This document shows, piece by piece, positions 60,284 through 64,000 of a DNA stretch of 64,000 nucleotides. Under the pieces are notes generated by a model. The model did not search any database and was not told the origin of the DNA. It saw only the letters and a program-made list of their open reading frames with translations. The first letter of the stretch is position 1. Each line of letters opens with the position of its first letter. The stretch covers positions 62,001-126,000 of the forward strand of contig NZ_CP018092.1 of NCBI RefSeq assembly GCF_002754935.1. The letters are read 5' to 3'. The position numbers and the translations under genes are program-made. The stretch comes from Thermostichus lividus PCC 6715 (GTDB lineage: Bacteria > Cyanobacteriota > Cyanobacteriia > Thermosynechococcales > Thermosynechococcaceae).

Positions 60284-61108
60284 TTAGGGGCGATAGAGCC
60301 ACAGGGGAAGCCCATGGGTGGCCATTTCAAATTCTAGCCACTCCAGTCCTGCACGCCACGGGTAGTGTCGCTCTTCCTGCTGACGGGGAAGGAGCCGCGC
60401 CAAGGGGGACTTAGGTTCCTCGATGGTGTGTACTTTGGCTTTCTCTGGATCTAAGCCCGCTAACTCTGCTAGCCATCGCCGCGCGTCCTCTTCGGTGCCC
60501 AAGCGATCCACCAAGCCAAGGGCAAGAGCTTGCTCCCCTGTAAACACCCGGCCATCGGCAAACTGCCGTACCGTTTCAACCTCTAGGTTGCGGCCTTCGG
60601 CAACGGTTTGCACAAACTGTAGGTAGCTGGTATCAATCAACTCTTGCAGAATCCGAGTTTCCTCCTCAGTCAGCTCGCGGTCAAAGGCCAAAATATCCTT
60701 ATAGGGGCCAGACTTAATCACCTTGAAGGACACCCCCACCTTATCGAGGAGTCGTTGCAGGTTGTTACCGCGCAAAATAACGCCAATGCTGCCGGTAATG
60801 GTGCCCGGATTGGCCATGATATGTTCGGCTCCCATGCCAATATAAACCCCACCGGAAGCGGAAATATTGCCAAAGCTAGCAACAATCTTGATCTTTGAGC
60901 GGAGTCGCTTTAGCGCCCCATAGATTTCTTGGGAATCTCCCACGGTGCCACCAGGGCTGTCGATGCGCAGCAGTAGCGCTGGGTACCCCCGCTCCTCAAT
61001 CGTCTTTAAGGCTTTGAGAACTCGTTTGCGCGTCCCACTGGCGATCGCCCCGGTAATTTCAAGGCGAGCAATCTGGTGGCGATAGCTACGGAACAGTGGC
61101 CAAGGCAT
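60284..61108 (-). CDS. sppA: signal peptide peptidase SppA
   Basis: 274 residues, the short form. Catalytic serine in SASGGVYIGMG (about residue 88) after GNI, oxyanion-type LRIDSPGGTVGDSQEIY (about 48-64) and the general base lysine in SGPYKDIL (about 138-145). No clear N-terminal membrane anchor, so this is the compact SppA of cyanobacteria, which trims signal peptides and may act in thylakoid protein turnover. It lies 190 bases from the divergent murI. Confidence 0.9.
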   Translation of the reverse strand: MPWPLFRSYRHQIARLEITGAIASGTRKRVLKALKTIEERGYPALLLRIDSPGGTVGDSQEIYGALKRLRSKIKIVASFGNISASGGVYIGMGAEHIMANPGTITGSIGVILRGNNLQRLLDKVGVSFKVIKSGPYKDILAFDRELTEEETRILQELIDTSYLQFVQTVAEGRNLEVETVRQFADGRVFTGEQALALGLVDRLGTEEDARRWLAELAGLDPEKAKVHTIEEPKSPLARLLPRQQEERHYPWRAGLEWLEFEMATHGLPLWLYRP

Positions 61109-61298
61109 AGGCAGATAATCTTCAGTCCTGCGTGATCAGCATTTTCTTCAGACTTCTACTGTAGCAGCGAGTTGTAAAAGGATTCCATGGCTGCTAAAAG
61201 CTGCTAGAGTGGCACTAGATTTCAGTGTGGTTGCTTAGCCACGACTGTGGTGCTGAGCAACCCCGCTAACGTGCTCAAATGTTTGGTGTGAGGTCGGA

Positions 61299-62183
61299 GT
61301 GGACAACTGGTACGAGGGAACCCAAGGACTCGATCCTACAGGGTCGATTGGCGTGTTTGACAGCGGGGTAGGTGGCCTAACGGTTTTACGTGCCCTACAA
61401 GCTCAGTTGCCAAGGGAGTCGTTTCTTTACCTTGCGGATACAGCACGACTTCCCTACGGCACCCGCAGCCGCAGTGAGATTCTCCAGTACGTGCGGGAAA
61501 TCCTCACGTGGATGCAGCATCGGGGGATCAAAATGGCCGTCATGGCCTGCAATACCAGTTCTGCCCTTGCCCTAGAACAGGTGCGCCATGAATTTTCCTT
61601 TCCCATTTTGGGACTCATTGAACCTGCTGCTCAGGCCGCTGTCACCATTGGTAAACGCATTGGCATTATTGCGACCCCTGCCACCGTTAAAAGTGGTACC
61701 TATGTACGGGTACTGCAGGAGTGCTCCCCCCACGTGGCGATCGCCCAAGTGGCCTGTCCGGAATTTGTGCCCTTAATTGAAAGTAACTGCCTCAGCGGCG
61801 AGCGAGTGCGCCGTAGTGTTCGCCAAGCCTTAGCCCCTCTGATTGAATTTGGACTCGACACCTTAGTGTACGGGTGTACCCACTACCCACACCTGCGCCA
61901 CATCATTGCGGACTACCTTCCCAGTTCAGTTCATCACCTTGATCCGGCGACAACTGTTGCCCATAGCACTGCCCATGCCCTGAAAGCGCTCTCTCTCCAG
62001 ACGGTTGCGCACCAAGGGCACGTTCACTTCTACGTCAGTGGTGCTCCAGAGCAGTTTGCCCGACTTGCCTCCCAGTGGTTAGGGTACTACCCCCGCACTC
62101 AACACCTACCCCTGAGTGTCCTCAGCCAGTCCTATAGTGTTGAGATCACCCTGCCCACGGTGCCTGCCGTTGTTGCCAGTTGA
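61299..62183 (+). CDS. murI: glutamate racemase
   Basis: 294 residues from GTG 61299. GVFDSGVGGLTVLRAL gives the active-site start; the catalytic cysteines are in MACNTSSA (about 86) and YGCTHYPHL (about 194). It supplies D-glutamate for peptidoglycan. The first 13 residues before the core are an extension. The gap to sppA (190 bases) contains no gene. Confidence 0.94.
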   Translation: MDNWYEGTQGLDPTGSIGVFDSGVGGLTVLRALQAQLPRESFLYLADTARLPYGTRSRSEILQYVREILTWMQHRGIKMAVMACNTSSALALEQVRHEFSFPILGLIEPAAQAAVTIGKRIGIIATPATVKSGTYVRVLQECSPHVAIAQVACPEFVPLIESNCLSGERVRRSVRQALAPLIEFGLDTLVYGCTHYPHLRHIIADYLPSSVHHLDPATTVAHSTAHALKALSLQTVAHQGHVHFYVSGAPEQFARLASQWLGYYPRTQHLPLSVLSQSYSVEITLPTVPAVVAS

Positions 62184-62277
62184 ACCTGCCTTGCTAGGGA
62201 AATTTTGGCACAATAGAAGTTAGTTATCCCTGTGGGGATAGCCAGTGAATTCTATTGACTACCCTCGGAGGAACCTC

Positions 62278-63003
62278 GTGAGTAGTACCAGTAACTTTCA
62301 GGATGCCATTCGCCAAGCCCAAAGTAGCGCCCTAGTGGGGCCTAACGTCATCCGCAATGCACTTCCCTTTGTGGGGGGTGGCCTTCTTCTCACTGCCGTG
62401 GGTAGCTGGGGTGGCTTGGGCGTTATCAGTACCGCACCACAACTGTTTATGCCCACCTTTATTGTGGCAATTATTGCTGAAATTGCTCTCTTTTTCATTG
62501 CCCAAGGTGTGGCGGCCAAAGGTAATAATGGAGCAGCCGTCCCCCTACTTGCCACCTATAGCTTGCTGTCGGGCTATACCCTTGCGGGTCTGATCTATGT
62601 TGCCCTGAGCACCGTCGGCATTATGGGGATTGTGATTGCAGCAGGGGGGTGCGGCATCACATTTATGGCAGCTAGCCCCATTGGTTCGAATTTGTCAGAG
62701 CGCGATGGCTTTGCCCTTGCCAAAACGGTGCAACTGGGAATCATTGCCCTATTGGTGGTGCTGGTTGCCCAACTACTGTTTAGCTTCTTTGGCGTCTTTA
62801 CCCCCACCTTTTTGGAAATTGCCATCTCTGGTGTTGGGGTAGTGCTCTTTGTCGGCGCTGCGGTGGTGGACTTTTTTATCTTGCCTCGCACCTACCGCGA
62901 TGACCAGTACCTCGCGGCGGCGCTTTCGATGTACTTGACCTACATCAACCTGTTTATTTTTATTCTCCGCTTATTGATCGCGTTTAATCGCCGCCAGGGG
63001 TGA
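62278..63003 (+). CDS. Bax inhibitor-1/YccA-like membrane protein
   Basis: 241 residues from GTG 62278, with GGAGGA about 9 bases upstream; the frame opens at 62245 but that start has no such site. Seven hydrophobic segments and the layout ([72 protein letters not shown]) fit the BI-1/UPF0005 family of membrane leak proteins. Role in this organism unknown. It overlaps the convergent aroC end by 33 bases. Confidence 0.8.
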   Translation: MSSTSNFQDAIRQAQSSALVGPNVIRNALPFVGGGLLLTAVGSWGGLGVISTAPQLFMPTFIVAIIAEIALFFIAQGVAAKGNNGAAVPLLATYSLLSGYTLAGLIYVALSTVGIMGIVIAAGGCGITFMAASPIGSNLSERDGFALAKTVQLGIIALLVVLVAQLLFSFFGVFTPTFLEIAISGVGVVLFVGAAVVDFFILPRTYRDDQYLAAALSMYLTYINLFIFILRLLIAFNRRQG

Positions 63004-64000
63004 CTCACTCCGAAGTAAGTGACATTGGGCATGATCTCTGAGCAGATGATCGCACAGGACTAAGGCCACCATGGCCTCTACCATGGGCACCGCTCGAGGT
63101 AAGACACAGGGATCATGCCGCCCTTTTGCCGCTAGGATAGTTTCTTCTCCCGCTTGATTCACGGTTTTTTGGCGTTGGCCAATGGTTGCGGTGGGCTTAA
63201 AGGCCACTCGCAAAATAATATTTTCACCGTTGGAAATCCCCCTTGAATGCCGCCAGAACGGTTGGTGCGGGTGCGAATACGGCCTGCTTGGTCGGCATAG
63301 AATTCATCGTTGTGCTCCAGACCTGTGAGGAGGGTGCCCGCAAACCCAGAGCCAATTTCAAACCCTTTGCTGGCGGGCAAGGACATGAGTGCCTTAGCGA
63401 GGTCTGCCTCTAGCTTGTCGAACACTGGGGAGCCTAGCCCTACGGGCACATTGCGAGCCACACATTCAATGACACCGCCAATGGAGTTGGCCTGCCGCCG
63501 GATCGCATCCACAAGGGCAATCATCTGCTCGGCGGTGGTGGGGTCGGGGCAGCGCATGATGTTGGCCTCCACTGCGGTGGCGGTGACGGTGTCGGGATCG
63601 ACCGTGGCTTCAATGTCTTTAACTCGCTTAACGTAGGCAATGATTTCAATCCCGGCCACCTGGGTTAAAATTTTGCGGGCGATCGCCCCTGCGGCCACCC
63701 GCCCAATGGTTTCACGAGCGGAGGAACGACCTCCTCCCTGCCAGTTGCGAATGCCGTACTTACCGTCATAGGTGGCATCGGCGTGGGAGGGACGATAGAC
63801 CTGTGCCATATCGGCGTAGTCAGCGGGACGGGGATCCTGATTGCGCACCAAAATGGCAATGGGAGTGCCGAGGGTTTTGCCCTGAAAGACTCCGGAGATA
63901 ATTTCGCAGCGATCGCCCTCTTGGCGTGGTGTTGTCAGGCGGCTTTGACCGGGGCGACGGCGATCCAACTCTTTTTGAATATCTGCTTCACAAAGGTCAA
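62971..64000 (-). pseudogene. aroC: chorismate synthase, frameshifted and cut by window edge
   Basis: Reading from the right edge ([29 protein letters not shown]) the protein matches AroC through [28 protein letters not shown] and [10 protein letters not shown]. At the run of five C at 63238-63242 on the plus strand (five G in the gene) the frame breaks; six would give the conserved [18 protein letters not shown]. The correct continuation ([36 protein letters not shown]) is in the next frame to a stop at 62971. The first roughly 36 residues lie outside the window. AroC makes chorismate and is normally essential, so a sequencing error or very recent mutation is likely. Confidence 0.88.

Overview
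The window is chromosomal DNA of a unicellular thermophilic cyanobacterium close to Thermosynechococcus. The grounds are a phycocyanobilin:ferredoxin oxidoreductase, a PII protein behind an NtcA-type promoter, a cyanobacterial glutamate-cysteine ligase, several families found mainly in cyanobacteria (DUF1822, DUF2752, DUF3120, Mo-nitrogenase C-terminal domain), very frequent GCGATCGC (HIP1) octamers, and gene sequences that I recognise from memory as Thermosynechococcus-like. No database search was run. Most of the window is ordinary, densely packed housekeeping DNA, and its most unusual features come from a small IS200/IS605-type element.

Layout. 1-4150 (minus strand): S10-type ribosomal operon read rplC-rplD-rplW-rplB-rpsS-rplV-rpsC-rplP, with rplP cut by the window edge. 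4151-9692: tgt and a DUF2752 membrane protein (plus), then lpxB, gshA, a frameshifted aroE and glnB (minus). 9795-11384: rph (RNase PH), split by a 222-bp palindromic-end element, and an overlapping HAS-barrel-like gene. 11696-16194: an OmpR-type response regulator, a ComM/YifB ATPase, a sugar-binding lipoprotein and hpnH. 16195-19698: a long leader, rne and a glutaminase. 19699-20268: the second, apparently identical, inverted copy of the 222-bp element and a tnpB remnant. 20269-25923: a sigma-like protein with a DUF1822 partner, two uncharacterised genes, a lipoyl/octanoyl transferase and moeB. 26217-30876: cysteine synthase, an M48 protease, squalene-hopene cyclase and pcyA. 31066-31147: tRNA-Tyr with a terminator. 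31380-36111: a secreted unknown, an FAD oxidoreductase and an FGGY sugar kinase. 36250-42590: proS, fumC, a dihydroorotase-like protein that has lost metal ligands, a double histidine phosphatase and ruvC. 42636-45026: an anti-sigma/SigG pair and cdsA. 45098-49925: pdhB, secD, secF and two membrane proteins. 50308-53500: a Mo-nitro_C protein, comF, cobS and an M16 peptidase. 53722-64000: a PAS/GAF/GGDEF/EAL protein, a CapA-like protein, a CBS protein, aroH, sppA, murI, a Bax-inhibitor-1-like protein and a frameshifted, edge-truncated aroC.

Functional links. hpnH and shc both belong to hopanoid synthesis but sit 12 kb apart. aroE, aroC and aroH belong to the shikimate/chorismate route, and the first two each carry a one-base homopolymer indel that may be a sequencing error. 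SigG with its membrane anti-sigma factor, and the sigma-like protein with DUF1822, look like two regulator-partner pairs. Convergent genes are packed so tightly that six pairs overlap at their 3' ends, and two of these share a single CTAG as both stop codons.

Main discovery lead. Two apparently identical 222-bp copies with IS200/IS605-type ends (TTCAC before one end, TTTAC closing the other) contain no protein gene. They do contain a TATAAT box followed by a strongly structured segment ending exactly at the element's end, which would suit a guide-type (omega/re) RNA. One copy interrupts rph cleanly; the other lies beside the start of a dead tnpB.
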